From Sodalinema lacuna_A (GTDB lineage Bacteria > Cyanobacteriota > Cyanobacteriia > Cyanobacteriales > Geitlerinemataceae), in the NCBI GenBank assembly GCA_900149785.2, contig FSSI02000007.1, positions 1 to 64,000 of the forward strand: a stretch of DNA of 64,000 nucleotides. The letters are read 5' to 3'. The position numbers and the translations under genes are program-made. Positions 1 to 8,882 of this stretch are shown here, piece after piece (position 1 is the first letter of the stretch; each line of letters opens with the position of its first letter). The notes under the pieces are model-generated. The model was not told the DNA's origin, did not search any database, and saw only the letters and a list, made by a program, of their open reading frames with translations.

Positions 1-132
1 ATTCATCTCCCACCAGTCAAAACGATCTGCCAACAGGTAGTTGTATTGGCAACGCAACAGATCGAGCCACTTATCCATGCGGCATCGTTGCTCGTAGGTC
101 GGCAATAACTTGTACTGGTAGGCGATTCTCAT
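1..132 (-). CDS. tnpB: TnpB (IS200/IS605 OrfB-type) RNA-guided endonuclease, N-terminus only
   Basis: Cut by the window edge: only the first 44 codons are present, read leftward from an ATG at 132. The peptide begins MRIAYQYKLLPTYEQ and continues with a WLDLLRCQYNYLLADRF stretch, the N-terminal helix-turn-helix segment typical of cyanobacterial TnpB/OrfB proteins. TnpB proteins are RNA-guided nucleases carried by IS200/IS605 and IS607 elements. The catalytic RuvC and zinc-finger parts lie outside the window, so intactness cannot be judged. It is divergent from the small gene at 170, with 37 bp between the starts. Confidence 0.7.
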   Translation of the reverse strand, partial: MRIAYQYKLLPTYEQRCRMDKWLDLLRCQYNYLLADRFDWWEMN

Positions 133-169
133 GCCATAATTGTAGCATATACAAATGTGATTGCTACTC

Positions 170-367
170 ATGAAACAGATAAGCCTTAGAATCTCGGACG
201 TTGAAAAGCAGCATTTAGACCGATATTGCGAACTCACGGAGCGCAATCAAACCGACGTTTTGCGTCAATACATTAGAAGTCTAGGCATTGATGGGGCATT
301 GACCCCCATCAACGCCCCCGCTATTCCTCCCGACACTGACCCTTCGGGTACAGTGCGGGGCTCCTAG
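170..367 (+). CDS. Small ribbon-helix-helix-like protein next to tnpB
   Basis: A 65-residue protein starting MKQISLRISDVEKQHLDRY. The first 45 residues look like a CopG/Arc-type ribbon-helix-helix: a short strand (QISLRIS) followed by two helices (VEKQHLDRYCELT and QTDVLRQYIRSL). The tail is proline-rich and probably disordered. I chose the ATG at 170 over the in-frame TTG at 161. It is divergent from tnpB, so it may be a DNA-binding repressor of, or passenger on, that element; this is inferred from context only. An imperfect hairpin (329-359) overlaps the 3' end of the frame. It could also be an orphan antitoxin. Confidence 0.5.
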   Translation: MKQISLRISDVEKQHLDRYCELTERNQTDVLRQYIRSLGIDGALTPINAPAIPPDTDPSGTVRGS

Positions 368-554
368 CGGTTAAGCTGACCAATTTCTAAACATGGCGAT
401 GACAGTTGACTGATGAAATTGCCACTTCAACTATGGCGACACAACGCTGCAAACACCTCTCAGTGTAATGAGTTTGCATTCTTGTGCTGTCTCATTTTAT
501 CTGTCAACTGCCAGCCAACTCCAGCCAACATCATGATTGGCGTGATTCCCCGAT

Positions 555-588
555 GTCGATAGGTTTCGAGAGTCGATAGGTTTCGAGA
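555..588. repeat. 17-bp direct tandem duplication beside the clpS stop
   Basis: Two perfect head-to-tail copies of a 17-bp unit (555-571 and 572-588). They start six bases beyond the clpS stop codon (594-596, minus strand). This is one of several short tandem duplications in this window anchored at gene ends. Confidence 0.9.
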
Positions 589-593
589 ACCGC

Positions 594-917
594 TCAGGCC
601 GCTTCCAATGGGGCCATGGTCAGGCCTTCCCGTCGTAGCTGCATATGATAGAACTCCGCTTGTTCCTGGGGTCCCACCCACACCACAGCTTGACCCTCAT
701 TGTGGACTTGGTGAGTTAAATCCCAGGCGCGATCGCTCGTCATCTGCGGGATATATTGCAACAGACAATTCGCCACATGCACAAAAGTATTGAAGTCATC
801 ATCTAAGACGATGACCTTGAAATTGGGATACGGCTTACGAACCGTCTGATCTCGCTTAACAGGAGCAACCGTTGGCGCAGTCGCAGCCCGGATCGCAGTC
901 GAAAGCACAACAGTCAT
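594..917 (-). CDS. clpS: ATP-dependent Clp protease adaptor ClpS
   Basis: A 107-residue ClpS: a variable N-terminal extension of about 30 residues, then the adaptor core with the N-degron pocket motif LDDDFNTFVHV, the conserved VHNEGQAVV strand, and a C-terminal EQAEFYHMQLRREGL helix. ClpS hands N-end-rule substrates to the ClpC/ClpP protease in the cytosol. Length and order match the family. A TATAAT-like -10 lies at 952-957 on the minus strand. Cyanobacteria usually have two ClpS paralogues; I cannot tell which this is. Confidence 0.93.
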   Translation of the reverse strand: MTVVLSTAIRAATAPTVAPVKRDQTVRKPYPNFKVIVLDDDFNTFVHVANCLLQYIPQMTSDRAWDLTHQVHNEGQAVVWVGPQEQAEFYHMQLRREGLTMAPLEAA

Positions 918-951
918 GTTACGGCTAACTTGAGTTTTGACTTAGCAGACC

Positions 952-957
952 ATTATA
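952..957 (-). promoter_or_regulatory. Putative -10 element for clpS
   Basis: Reads TATAAT on the minus strand, 35 bases upstream of the clpS start. An ATGACC-like -35 lies 19 bases further upstream, a weak match. Inferred from sequence only. Confidence 0.4.
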
Positions 958-1121
958 TAGCAGTTGACCGGTGACGGGTCATCCTGCCCCGCTCGCCAAT
1001 CATAAGTCGGGCTTATTTCCTAAATTAAATTTAAATATATCGCAAAAAAAGTTTGCATAACTTAACAGAGCCTCCTAGAATGTAAACAGCCGAACTAAGT
1101 ATATATGCTCATCTAAAACCA

Positions 1122-2759
1122 ATGGCACAGTTTCCCTGGCTTACCGCCATTTTAGTATTACCCCTACTCGCCGCTGCCTTCATCCCCATCATCCCCGATC
1201 GCGACGGTAAAACCCTACGTTGGTACGCCCTAGGGGTTGGCCTGACCGACTTCGCCCTCATGGTCGTCGCCTTCGCCCAACACTACAACTTTGACGACTC
1301 GAGTTTCCAACTCGTAGAACGCTACCCCTGGCTACCCCAACTCGGACTGAACTGGTCCCTAGCCGTCGATGGCCTCTCCGCTCCTCTGATTTTACTAACC
1401 GGACTCGTCAACGTTCTCGCCATCGCCGCCGCCTGGAACGTCAGCCGTAAACCGCGCCTATTTTATAGCCTTATCCTAATTCTTCTGAGCGCCCAGATTG
1501 GTGTCTTTGCCGCTCAGGATCTGCTACTGTTCTTCCTCATGTGGGAAGTCGAATTGGTTCCCGTCTATCTCCTCATCTCCATCTGGGGCGGACCCAAACG
1601 TCAGTATGCCGCCACTAAATTTATTCTCTATACCGCACTGGCCTCCATCTTTATCCTCGTCTCCGGCTTAGCCATGGCCTTCTGGGGCGATCGCATCACC
1701 TTCGATATCGCCGAACTCGGGGCCAAAAACTTCCCCATCGCCCTAGAACTCCTCACCTACGCCGGCTTCCTGATTGCCTTCGGCGTCAAACTCCCCATCT
1801 TCCCCGTCCACACCTGGCTCCCAGATGCGCACGGTGAAGCCTCAGCCCCCGTCTCCATGATTTTGGCTGGAATTCTCCTAAAAATGGGAGGCTACGCCCT
1901 AATTCGTCTCAACGTCGAAGTTCTACCCAACGCTCACATCTACTTCGCACCGGCCCTAGTCATTCTCGGTGTCGTCAACATCCTCTACGGCGCCTTAACC
2001 GCCTTCGCGCAAGACAACCTCAAGCGTCGTCTCGCCTGTTCCTCCATCTCCCACATGGGCTTCGTCCTCATCGGCATCGCCTCCTTCACCGAAGTGGGCT
2101 TAAATGGAGCCGTCCTGCAAATGCTCTCCCACGGGTTAATTGCCGCGATGCTCTTCTTCCTCGCCGGCGTCACCTACGAACGCACCCATACCCTCTCGAT
2201 GGAGAAGATGGGCGGTTTAGCCAAAGTCATGCCTAAAACCTTTGCCCTCTTCACCGCCGGTTCCATGGCCTCTCTGGCTCTACCGGGAATGAGTGGCTTC
2301 ATTGGCGAACTCACCGTCTTCATCGGCATCTCTAGCAGTGACGCCTACAGCGACAGCTTCAAACTGGTGGTGGTCCTCCTCTCGGCTGTCGGCTTAATTG
2401 CCACCCCCGTCTATCTCCTGTCCATGTTGCGCCGCATCTTCTACGGCAACCCGACCACTCAAGACGCGGCTCAACAGCCTGAGATGGACCTCAACCGTTG
2501 GTTTGACGCGAAACCTCGGGAAATCATCATCACCGCCTGCTTACTGCTGCCCATCGTTGGTATTGGCTTCTACCCCAAATTGGCCACCCAAACCTACGAT
2601 GTCAAAACCACCGAAGTCGCCGCCGTTGTGCGCAATGCTCTGCCCGTCTTCGCTCAACAACGTCAACAAAATCGCCTCTTCTCCGGTGGCTTGTTTGCAC
2701 CTGAGATCACCTCACCTCAAACCCTGTTAGGGGTCGCCGATTTAGGCAAAGGGGCTTAG
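1122..2759 (+). CDS. ndhD: NAD(P)H-quinone oxidoreductase subunit 4 (NdhD, D2-like)
   Basis: A 545-residue proton-pumping Mrp-antiporter-like subunit of the thylakoid NDH-1 complex, with about 14 hydrophobic segments. Diagnostic stretches are the lysine-bearing FGVKLPIFPVHTWLPDAHGE, GILLKMGGYALIR and SISHMGFVLIG. It takes part in cyclic electron flow and respiration. It stands alone, unlike the second copy at 12549-14144, which sits directly behind ndhF. By analogy with Synechocystis this one is probably the NdhD2 type and the other NdhD1. It is not a CO2-uptake D3/D4 form, judging by similarity to the ndhF-linked copy. A rho-independent terminator follows at 2813. Confidence 0.95.
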   Translation: MAQFPWLTAILVLPLLAAAFIPIIPDRDGKTLRWYALGVGLTDFALMVVAFAQHYNFDDSSFQLVERYPWLPQLGLNWSLAVDGLSAPLILLTGLVNVLAIAAAWNVSRKPRLFYSLILILLSAQIGVFAAQDLLLFFLMWEVELVPVYLLISIWGGPKRQYAATKFILYTALASIFILVSGLAMAFWGDRITFDIAELGAKNFPIALELLTYAGFLIAFGVKLPIFPVHTWLPDAHGEASAPVSMILAGILLKMGGYALIRLNVEVLPNAHIYFAPALVILGVVNILYGALTAFAQDNLKRRLACSSISHMGFVLIGIASFTEVGLNGAVLQMLSHGLIAAMLFFLAGVTYERTHTLSMEKMGGLAKVMPKTFALFTAGSMASLALPGMSGFIGELTVFIGISSSDAYSDSFKLVVVLLSAVGLIATPVYLLSMLRRIFYGNPTTQDAAQQPEMDLNRWFDAKPREIIITACLLLPIVGIGFYPKLATQTYDVKTTEVAAVVRNALPVFAQQRQQNRLFSGGLFAPEITSPQTLLGVADLGKGA

Positions 2760-2812
2760 AAAACTGACTCGCAAACCAACGAGTTCTCTTAAACGCTCTC
2801 GATAACCGATAC

Positions 2813-2840
2813 AACTCCCTCTGTCGAGGGAGTTTTTTTA
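2813..2840 (+). terminator. Rho-independent terminator after ndhD
   Basis: A 9-bp perfect stem (AACTCCCTC with GAGGGAGTT), a 4-base loop and a T run. Confidence 0.9.
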
Positions 2841-2953
2841 ACATCGTTTTTTTATCCGTCAGACCGTCCATGACAGCGCCGTTCACCTGCGGTTAACAAG
2901 GAATCTAGCTATGCTAGGAAAGTGAGAAGCCTTTTACAATCAGATTTCAACCT

Positions 2954-5245
2954 GTGAAACTTGAGCCGTTGTCCTCAACCCGTTTCGCTGTACAAATCAC
3001 GGTCTTGTATAGCTTCATTGGCAGTCTCTGGATTGTCCTATCAGACTATATCGTCGCGCAGATGTTAGAGACTCCCGATCTCTCTAGCCAAGCTCAAACC
3101 TTGAAAGGATGGGGCTTTGTCTTAGTCACGAGTATGGCACTCTATGGCGTATTACTGTACGCCGTGCGATCGCTCCAGAAAAGCTATAGCCTCCTAGAAA
3201 CCATCCTCGAAAGTACCACCGACGCCATTTTTGCCAAAAATCTCGATGGAGAGTATCTCGTCGCCAATACCGCCGCCGCCGAACTGGCGGGAGTCTCCGT
3301 TCAGCACATGGTCGGCGCTAACGATATTGAACTCTTCGGCGAGACGCTCGGACGTGAATTTCAAGACCACGATCGCCTGACCACCGTCAGTGGTACAACA
3401 CAACAGGCTGAAAACTGGCTGATCCCACCCAACCCACCGCCAAATCAGTCACCACAGGACCCTAAAATCTATCTCACCTGTAAAGATGTGTGGTACGACC
3501 CTCGCGGTGTCCCCATTGGTGTCATCGGCGTCTCACGGGACATGACCGAGGCGAAACAAGCCTATGAGGCCTTGGCAGAATCAGAAGAACGCTATCGTAA
3601 CCTCTTTGAATGTCATCCGCAACCGATGTGGATTTATGACCAAGAAAGCCTACGATTTCTAGCGGTGAATCAAGCGGCGATCGCTCATTATGGTTACAGT
3701 CACGACGAATTTTTGGCCATGACCATCGAGGCCATTCGCCCGGCGGAAGATGTACCCAGTCTTCTGGATAATCTGCAACATATTCCACGGGGTTACACCG
3801 CCTCTGGGATTCGGCGACATCTCAAAAAAGATGGTTCCGTGATTGCTGTTGATATTACGACCCATGACTTTCGCTTTGAGGGACGGCCCGCTCAGGTGAT
3901 TCTCGCCAATGATGTGACGGAACGTTTGCAAGTTCAAGCTCAACTCGAACGTTATGCTTTTCGCGATACGGTTACCGGATTGCTCAATCGCACCGGATTT
4001 AGTCGCAATTTGCAGCAGGCGATGAACCGCAACGTAGAACAAGCTCAGCGCTTCATCCTACTATATGTCAGTCTCGATGGCTTTATTCGTCTCAAGTTCA
4101 GCTTAGGCCATGCAGTGGCACGACAACTGTTAGTTGAGGCAGCCGTTCGTATCAAAACTTGTTTTCCTAAGGCGATCGCCGCCCGTTTAGAAGATAACGA
4201 ATTTGCCATTCTACTCCGTAAAAATTTGGATTCCATTGAGGCGATCGTCGGACTATTACGACAACATCTGACCTCCATGTATCGACTCAATCATCACGAT
4301 GTTTTTTCCGATTGCAGTATTGGTGTTGTGGTTAGTGACTTCGGTTATCCAAATCCCGAAGATTACTTACAAGCCGGGGATATGGCCATGTATCAGGCAC
4401 GGTCAACATTGCCCGACAAATATGTCATGTTTAGCCAAAAACTGCGAGACGCAGCTCTCAATCGGATTCAACTCGATGCCGCGTTACGTCGAGCTTTGGA
4501 ACGGGACGAATTTGAGCTGTACTATCAACCCTTTATTAATTTATCCACATCCCACTGTTTAGGGTTTGAAGCTCTCGTCCGTTGGCAACATCCCGAACGA
4601 GGCTTGGTTCCCCCAGGAGAATTTATCCCCTTAATGGAGGAAACAGGGTTAGTCGTTGCCCTCGGGGAATGGGTGTTACGCCAAGCCTGTCAACAGTTAG
4701 CCGATTGGCAAACTCAACTCCAGCAACCCCAATTAACGATGAGTGTGAACGTGGCAGCCGTTCAATTAACACAACCCGGTTTTTTAGCCATTATTGATGA
4801 TATCCTCAGTACAACGAAACTTCGGCCCCATTGCCTAAAGCTGGAAATTACCGAAACCACCTTAATGCAAAATACCGAGCAAATTAGTTGCTGTTTAGAT
4901 CAAATTCAGCAGCGGGGCATTACCCTCAGTATTGATGATTTTGGGACGGGCTACTCGTCCCTCAGTTATTTACATTTATTTTCCTTTACCGTCTTAAAAC
5001 TCGATCGCTCGTTTGTCATGCAGCTCGAAGCGAGTGACCGCAGTATTGAACTTGTCCGTAACATCGCTCGACTCGCACAAAACTTGCATCTCTCATTAGT
5101 CGCCGAAGGGATTGAAACGCAACATCAACTCGCCGCTTTACAAGAACTTGGCTTTGAAGAGGGACAAGGCTATTTATTTTCGCGTCCCTTAACCGCTCAG
5201 GCAGCAGAACAGTGGCTCTTAGACAGGATACAATCAGAAGGATGA
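2954..5245 (+). CDS. Membrane PAS-PAS-GGDEF(degenerate)-EAL c-di-GMP phosphodiesterase
   Basis: A 763-residue protein from a GTG start. Two N-terminal membrane helices (about 16-36 and 52-72) are followed by PAS/PAC 1 (about 80-205), PAS/PAC 2 (about 212-335), a GGDEF domain (about 337-490) and an EAL domain (about 500-755). The GGDEF signature reads LEDNEF near residue 414, so cyclase activity is unlikely, though the site could still bind GTP. The EAL domain looks catalytically complete: FEALVRW, LEITETTLM, IDDFGTGYSS and LVAEGIET. The likely net activity is c-di-GMP hydrolysis controlled by a PAS signal. The downstream methyltransferase starts 52 bases after its stop and may be cotranscribed. 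Confidence 0.92.
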   Translation: MKLEPLSSTRFAVQITVLYSFIGSLWIVLSDYIVAQMLETPDLSSQAQTLKGWGFVLVTSMALYGVLLYAVRSLQKSYSLLETILESTTDAIFAKNLDGEYLVANTAAAELAGVSVQHMVGANDIELFGETLGREFQDHDRLTTVSGTTQQAENWLIPPNPPPNQSPQDPKIYLTCKDVWYDPRGVPIGVIGVSRDMTEAKQAYEALAESEERYRNLFECHPQPMWIYDQESLRFLAVNQAAIAHYGYSHDEFLAMTIEAIRPAEDVPSLLDNLQHIPRGYTASGIRRHLKKDGSVIAVDITTHDFRFEGRPAQVILANDVTERLQVQAQLERYAFRDTVTGLLNRTGFSRNLQQAMNRNVEQAQRFILLYVSLDGFIRLKFSLGHAVARQLLVEAAVRIKTCFPKAIAARLEDNEFAILLRKNLDSIEAIVGLLRQHLTSMYRLNHHDVFSDCSIGVVVSDFGYPNPEDYLQAGDMAMYQARSTLPDKYVMFSQKLRDAALNRIQLDAALRRALERDEFELYYQPFINLSTSHCLGFEALVRWQHPERGLVPPGEFIPLMEETGLVVALGEWVLRQACQQLADWQTQLQQPQLTMSVNVAAVQLTQPGFLAIIDDILSTTKLRPHCLKLEITETTLMQNTEQISCCLDQIQQRGITLSIDDFGTGYSSLSYLHLFSFTVLKLDRSFVMQLEASDRSIELVRNIARLAQNLHLSLVAEGIETQHQLAALQELGFEEGQGYLFSRPLTAQAAEQWLLDRIQSEG

Positions 5246-5297
5246 CCGAATCGCCTGTGGTCACACAACACGAACCTAGCCGCAACATGAATCGCCG

Positions 5298-5972
5298 ATG
5301 AAACGAGTTCTAGAACCCGAAGTGATGGATACCTGGGAGGAAACCCTGGCCTACGATGCTATGGATTTTACCGAGGTGAATCAGGCCTTTGTCGAGGAGG
5401 CGATCGCCTTGGCCCCAGAGCAAGCCACTGTCCTCGACGTGGGAACCGGCCCAGCTCGCATTCCCATTCTTCTGTGTCAACGTCGGCCTCAATGGACTGT
5501 CACCGGTATTGATTTGTCTGAGACCATGTTAAAACTCGGGGCCAGCCATGTAGCTAAGGCTGAACTCGGCGATCGCATCCGTCTTGACTACGCCGACGCC
5601 AAACAACTTCCCTACCCCGATAACAGTTTTGATCTCGTCATCTCCAATAGCATTATTCACCACTTACCCGACCCACTCCCCGGCCTGCGAGAAATGCGGC
5701 GAGTCCTCAAACCCGAAGGTGGCCTGTTTCTTCGAGATTTAGTGCGTCCCATTAACCCAGAGCGTGTCGGACATCTTGTCGCCCAACTCGGGGCTGACTA
5801 TGATCCCCATCAAACCCAACTTTTTCGAGACTCCCTTTGTGCGGCTTTCACCCTATCAGAAATTGCAGAAATGCTAGAAAAGTCTGGATTTTCGGGAATT
5901 TCGCCCTATCTATCTTCCGAACGCCATTGGACCGTGCAACATCCTCTCCCAGGGAAATTTGCCCAGTCTTAA
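5298..5972 (+). CDS. Class I SAM-dependent methyltransferase
   Basis: 224 residues. Motif I is VLDVGTGPARIPI, followed by an acidic residue in VTGIDLSETM (SAM ribose binding), DYADAKQLPYPDNSFDLVIS (motifs II-III) and LREMRRVLKPEGGLFLRDL. This is the UbiE/MenG-like Methyltransf_11 fold; the substrate is not apparent. It lies just downstream of the EAL protein on the same strand. Confidence 0.85.
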   Translation: MKRVLEPEVMDTWEETLAYDAMDFTEVNQAFVEEAIALAPEQATVLDVGTGPARIPILLCQRRPQWTVTGIDLSETMLKLGASHVAKAELGDRIRLDYADAKQLPYPDNSFDLVISNSIIHHLPDPLPGLREMRRVLKPEGGLFLRDLVRPINPERVGHLVAQLGADYDPHQTQLFRDSLCAAFTLSEIAEMLEKSGFSGISPYLSSERHWTVQHPLPGKFAQS

Positions 5973-6056
5973 GCGACGATTTGGGAAGGGTCGGATAACC
6001 GAATCCAAATCCCTAATCCCTTGCCCGACATCAAGGCTAAATTAAGACAAATTAGC

Positions 6057-6086
6057 TTGCGCCCTCACCGAGAACTAAGATATAGT
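6057..6086 (+). promoter_or_regulatory. Putative ocp promoter and structured leader
   Basis: In the 315-bp gap before ocp a TTGCGC -35 (6057-6062) and a TATAGT -10 (6081-6086) are 18 bases apart. This would give a leader of about 190 nt. Two short hairpins fall in that leader: 6120-6137 (TCTGGC/GCCAGA) and 6149-6171 (CTAGAAA/TTTCTAG). The promoter call is inferred from consensus only. Confidence 0.4.
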
Positions 6087-6286
6087 GGGGAGCAAGAGGA
6101 CTCGCCCAAATTCTGTTAATCTGGCAGTGACGCCAGACAGAAGAAAAACTAGAAATCACCAACGTTTCTAGATTGGGTCTAGTTGGGACATTGCCTTCAA
6201 TCGCTCCTAATTATTTAGTCACTAACGCTACGTTTGTCCATTCGACTGTCCATTCAACTAACTGTTGTTTAAACTCAGGTTAACAG

Positions 6287-7246
6287 ATGCCATTCAACAT
6301 TGAAACAGCCCGGAATATCTTCCCAGAAACTCTATCGGCCGATGCCGTTCCTGCCACAATCGCTCGTTTCTCACAACTGAACGCCGAAGATCAGTTGGCC
6401 CTGATTTGGTTTGCTTATCTCGAAATGGGCAAATCCATCACCATCGCTGCACCTGGGGCGGCTAATATGCAGTTTGCCGAGAATACCTTGAATCAAATCA
6501 AGGCGATGTCGTTCCAAGAGCAATCTCAGGTCATGTGTGACCTGGCTAATCGCGCCGATACCGAGATCGGTCGGACCTATGCAATCTGGTCGTCCAACAT
6601 TAAACTGGGATTCTGGTACCAACTCGGTGAATGGATGGAACAGGGCGTTGTTGCCCCCATTCCCGATGGCTACCAACTCTCGGCTAACGCCAAAGCCGTC
6701 TTAGAGGCCATTCGTAACCTGGATTCGGGTCAACAAATCACCGTTTTACGGAATTCGGTGGTGGATATGGGCTTTGATACCAACAAACTCGACGGCTATC
6801 AAACCGTCGCCGAACCCGTTGCACCTCCCAAAGAGATGTCGCAACGCACCAGTGTCAGCATTAAGGGTGTCGATAACCCCACCGTGCTGAACTACATGAA
6901 CAATATGAACGCCAACGACTTCGACAACCTCATTAAGTTGTTCGTTGAAGACGGCGCCCTGCAACCCCCCTTCCAACGCCCCATTGTTGGTAAAGACAAT
7001 GTTTACAAGTTCATGCGCGAAGATTGTCAGAACTTGAAACTCATGCCCGAACAAGGTGTTATTGAACCCGCAGAAGATGGCTACACCCAAATTAAGGTCA
7101 CGGGTAAAGTTCAAACCCCCTGGTTTGGTGCAGCGGTCGGCATGAACATGGCTTGGCGGTTCCTACTCAACCCAGAGAACAAAATTTACTTTGTGGCGAT
7201 TGATCTACTCGCCTCACCGAAAGAACTCTTGAACCTAGCCCGCTAG
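6287..7246 (+). CDS. ocp: Orange carotenoid protein (OCP1-like)
   Basis: A 319-residue two-domain photoreceptor. The N-terminal all-helical carotenoid-binding domain (about 1-165) and C-terminal NTF2-like domain (about 193-310) are joined by a linker. Blue-green light converts it to the red form, which binds phycobilisomes and quenches excess excitation as heat. Carotenoid contacts known from Synechocystis are present: Y44, W110, Y203 and W290 (Y201 and W288 there; the linker here is two residues longer). R155 is present. The position aligning with E244 (salt-bridge partner of R155) appears to be D246, a conservative change. A strong terminator follows, then frp after a 623-bp spacer. Confidence 0.98.
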   Translation: MPFNIETARNIFPETLSADAVPATIARFSQLNAEDQLALIWFAYLEMGKSITIAAPGAANMQFAENTLNQIKAMSFQEQSQVMCDLANRADTEIGRTYAIWSSNIKLGFWYQLGEWMEQGVVAPIPDGYQLSANAKAVLEAIRNLDSGQQITVLRNSVVDMGFDTNKLDGYQTVAEPVAPPKEMSQRTSVSIKGVDNPTVLNYMNNMNANDFDNLIKLFVEDGALQPPFQRPIVGKDNVYKFMREDCQNLKLMPEQGVIEPAEDGYTQIKVTGKVQTPWFGAAVGMNMAWRFLLNPENKIYFVAIDLLASPKELLNLAR

Positions 7247-7308
7247 ACCACAGAACTCAAACCCGATTGAGAGGTCTGAAACGTTCTCTACAACCGGGCT
7301 ATCACCAC

Positions 7309-7359
7309 ATCAGAGGTATCTCCCCAACCCGATTGGGTGAGATGTCCTCTGATTTTTTT
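7309..7359 (+). terminator. Strong terminator after ocp
   Basis: A long interrupted stem (ATCAGAGG...CCTCTGAT outside, further paired ATCTC/GAGAT and CCAACCC/GGGTTGG-type arms inside) followed by seven T. It should separate ocp transcription from frp. Confidence 0.9.
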
Positions 7360-7869
7360 GCCAAAATCTGATATAATCGATCCACCTAAAATTTGGCCCG
7401 ACCTACAGCATCTTTTCTTAATTTACGAGTCGCCTGATTTCACCCGAAAGTGGGCTTGATGTCTGCTGCATAGGTCTCGGACTGGTGCAGAGTCAGACCG
7501 GCAACTGAATTAGGCTGGTGTGATATCAGTCGTGGTGCGGTTTGTCCGTTTTTCCTAATCCTGATACGTCTTGAATTCTGATAGATCTTGAATTGGGATT
7601 AGGGGCGGTCGCTCATGATGATGGCTTGAATGGGTTGAACCCCAATCACTCAGCGAGGATGAGTTGACTGAGTGATGTCAGTGTTGTCCTAGCTTGGGGA
7701 TGGTTTCGGTTGCGATCGCAGCCAAATTTCGCCAGGCCATTTCTCTGGACTATCACCTAACCGATCACAGAGAGTTGACGCTAAGCCTTTTTAACCATGA
7801 GCCAACGGTGGGGGCCAAATTTTTTTAAATTCCTTGCGAAAACGTTAGACATTATTCAGACTCAAGAGA
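7360..7869. other. Long non-coding ocp-frp spacer with inverted repeats
   Basis: No credible gene. Two inverted repeats are visible: CCTAATCC...GGATTAGG at 7554-7603, and ATCACTCAG...CTGAGTGAT at 7645-7676. A TATAAT hexamer lies near 7373. The stretch could hold the frp promoter or an unannotated small RNA. Confidence 0.5.
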
Positions 7870-8196
7870 ATGCCACAAACTGACATCGATTGGACAACGG
7901 CTGAAAAAGATTTAGCCCAAGCCGCATTTCAAAAAGCCTATCACCGCGAAGTAGCCGCCCTCGTCAACGACGTCAAAAATAAAGTCGAAGCGATTTCCGG
8001 CTTAGATGAACTTTGGCAACTTCATGACTATCTCAGTGCCAGACGTCATGACATTGACGGTAAATATGATTACCGAGATTCTATGTTTCTCTTTGCCTTT
8101 TCCCAGTTAATTAAAGAAGGATGGCTGTCCTTAGAAGAACTCGAAGGACTCCATCCCAGTAAACAAAAAAAAGTAGCCGCCTTAGCTCGAATGTAG
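7870..8196 (+). CDS. frp: Fluorescence recovery protein (FRP)
   Basis: A 108-residue alpha-helical protein that binds the OCP C-terminal domain, speeds reversion of red OCP to orange and detaches it from phycobilisomes. The core ELWQLHDYLSARRHDIDGKY matches the FRP signature, and the C-terminus ends in KVAALARM. Residues equivalent to the Synechocystis functional set W50, H53, D54 and R60 are W49, H52, D53 and R59. The length matches the short, functional form of FRP. It lies downstream of ocp on the same strand, but behind a terminator and a 623-bp gap, so it probably has its own promoter. Confidence 0.93.
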   Translation: MPQTDIDWTTAEKDLAQAAFQKAYHREVAALVNDVKNKVEAISGLDELWQLHDYLSARRHDIDGKYDYRDSMFLFAFSQLIKEGWLSLEELEGLHPSKQKKVAALARM

Positions 8197-8283
8197 ACCA
8201 CCTCAGCGACCCCAGTTCAGCCTCGACCCGCAAACCCCCCATTTGCTAAGCTATGGACGCATTGTTCTTGCACGTGAGTCATC

Positions 8284-8712
8284 ATGGAATCTGAAATCTC
8301 CTCCACCAACACCGCCGCTGATCAATGGCGTCAACAACTTGACCACTTTGTTAGAGCCAATAGCCAAGAACTGGCGGCCCTAGCTTGGGGATTGCACCTG
8401 CAAGATCCCAATAAGGACACAACTCTCGGCATTGACATTGACCCCAACCCTCACTTCGTCACCTGTCCCCGAGCGGCCTTAGTCACGCTCAATGAAAAGG
8501 TGGATAATCAGTTGCGGGTCATGATGGGAGTGGTAGAAAACCACAATCCCAACGTCGAAGTCTTGCTATTGGGGATTGGCCAAGGGCAAATTCAGGCCAT
8601 TCAATATCAACCACAACCGGAACCTCCCCAATGTTTTAAGGAGGTGGGTGATGATGTCGAGACCCTCCTCGATCGCCTCGAAGCTCGGATGCAAGGGGCA
8701 ATCACCGCTTAA
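8284..8712 (+). CDS. Conserved cyanobacterial protein, probably CcmS-like carboxysome chaperone
   Basis: A 142-residue soluble protein with no membrane segment. It contains an N-terminal WRQQLDHFVRANSQELAAL helix, then LGIDIDPNPHFVTCPRAAL, then VEVLLLGIGQGQIQAIQYQP. From memory this resembles the cyanobacterial family now called CcmS, a beta-carboxysome shell assembly chaperone. I cannot confirm by search, and no ccm genes are near. The more cautious name is conserved hypothetical protein. Confidence 0.6.
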   Translation: MESEISSTNTAADQWRQQLDHFVRANSQELAALAWGLHLQDPNKDTTLGIDIDPNPHFVTCPRAALVTLNEKVDNQLRVMMGVVENHNPNVEVLLLGIGQGQIQAIQYQPQPEPPQCFKEVGDDVETLLDRLEARMQGAITA

Positions 8713-8882
8713 AATTGAACCGGGTGTTCGGGGCAGACTGAAGGGAGATCCGGAATCCGATGACGGCTAACGGTCAATGATAGGATATGGGGATTCTTGG
8801 GTCTAAGGGATCTGTCACTGGGATCTCTCAACTCAAGAGTCCACAATTCTGTTCGCTCTCACAAGGACGTTGTATCACGCCT

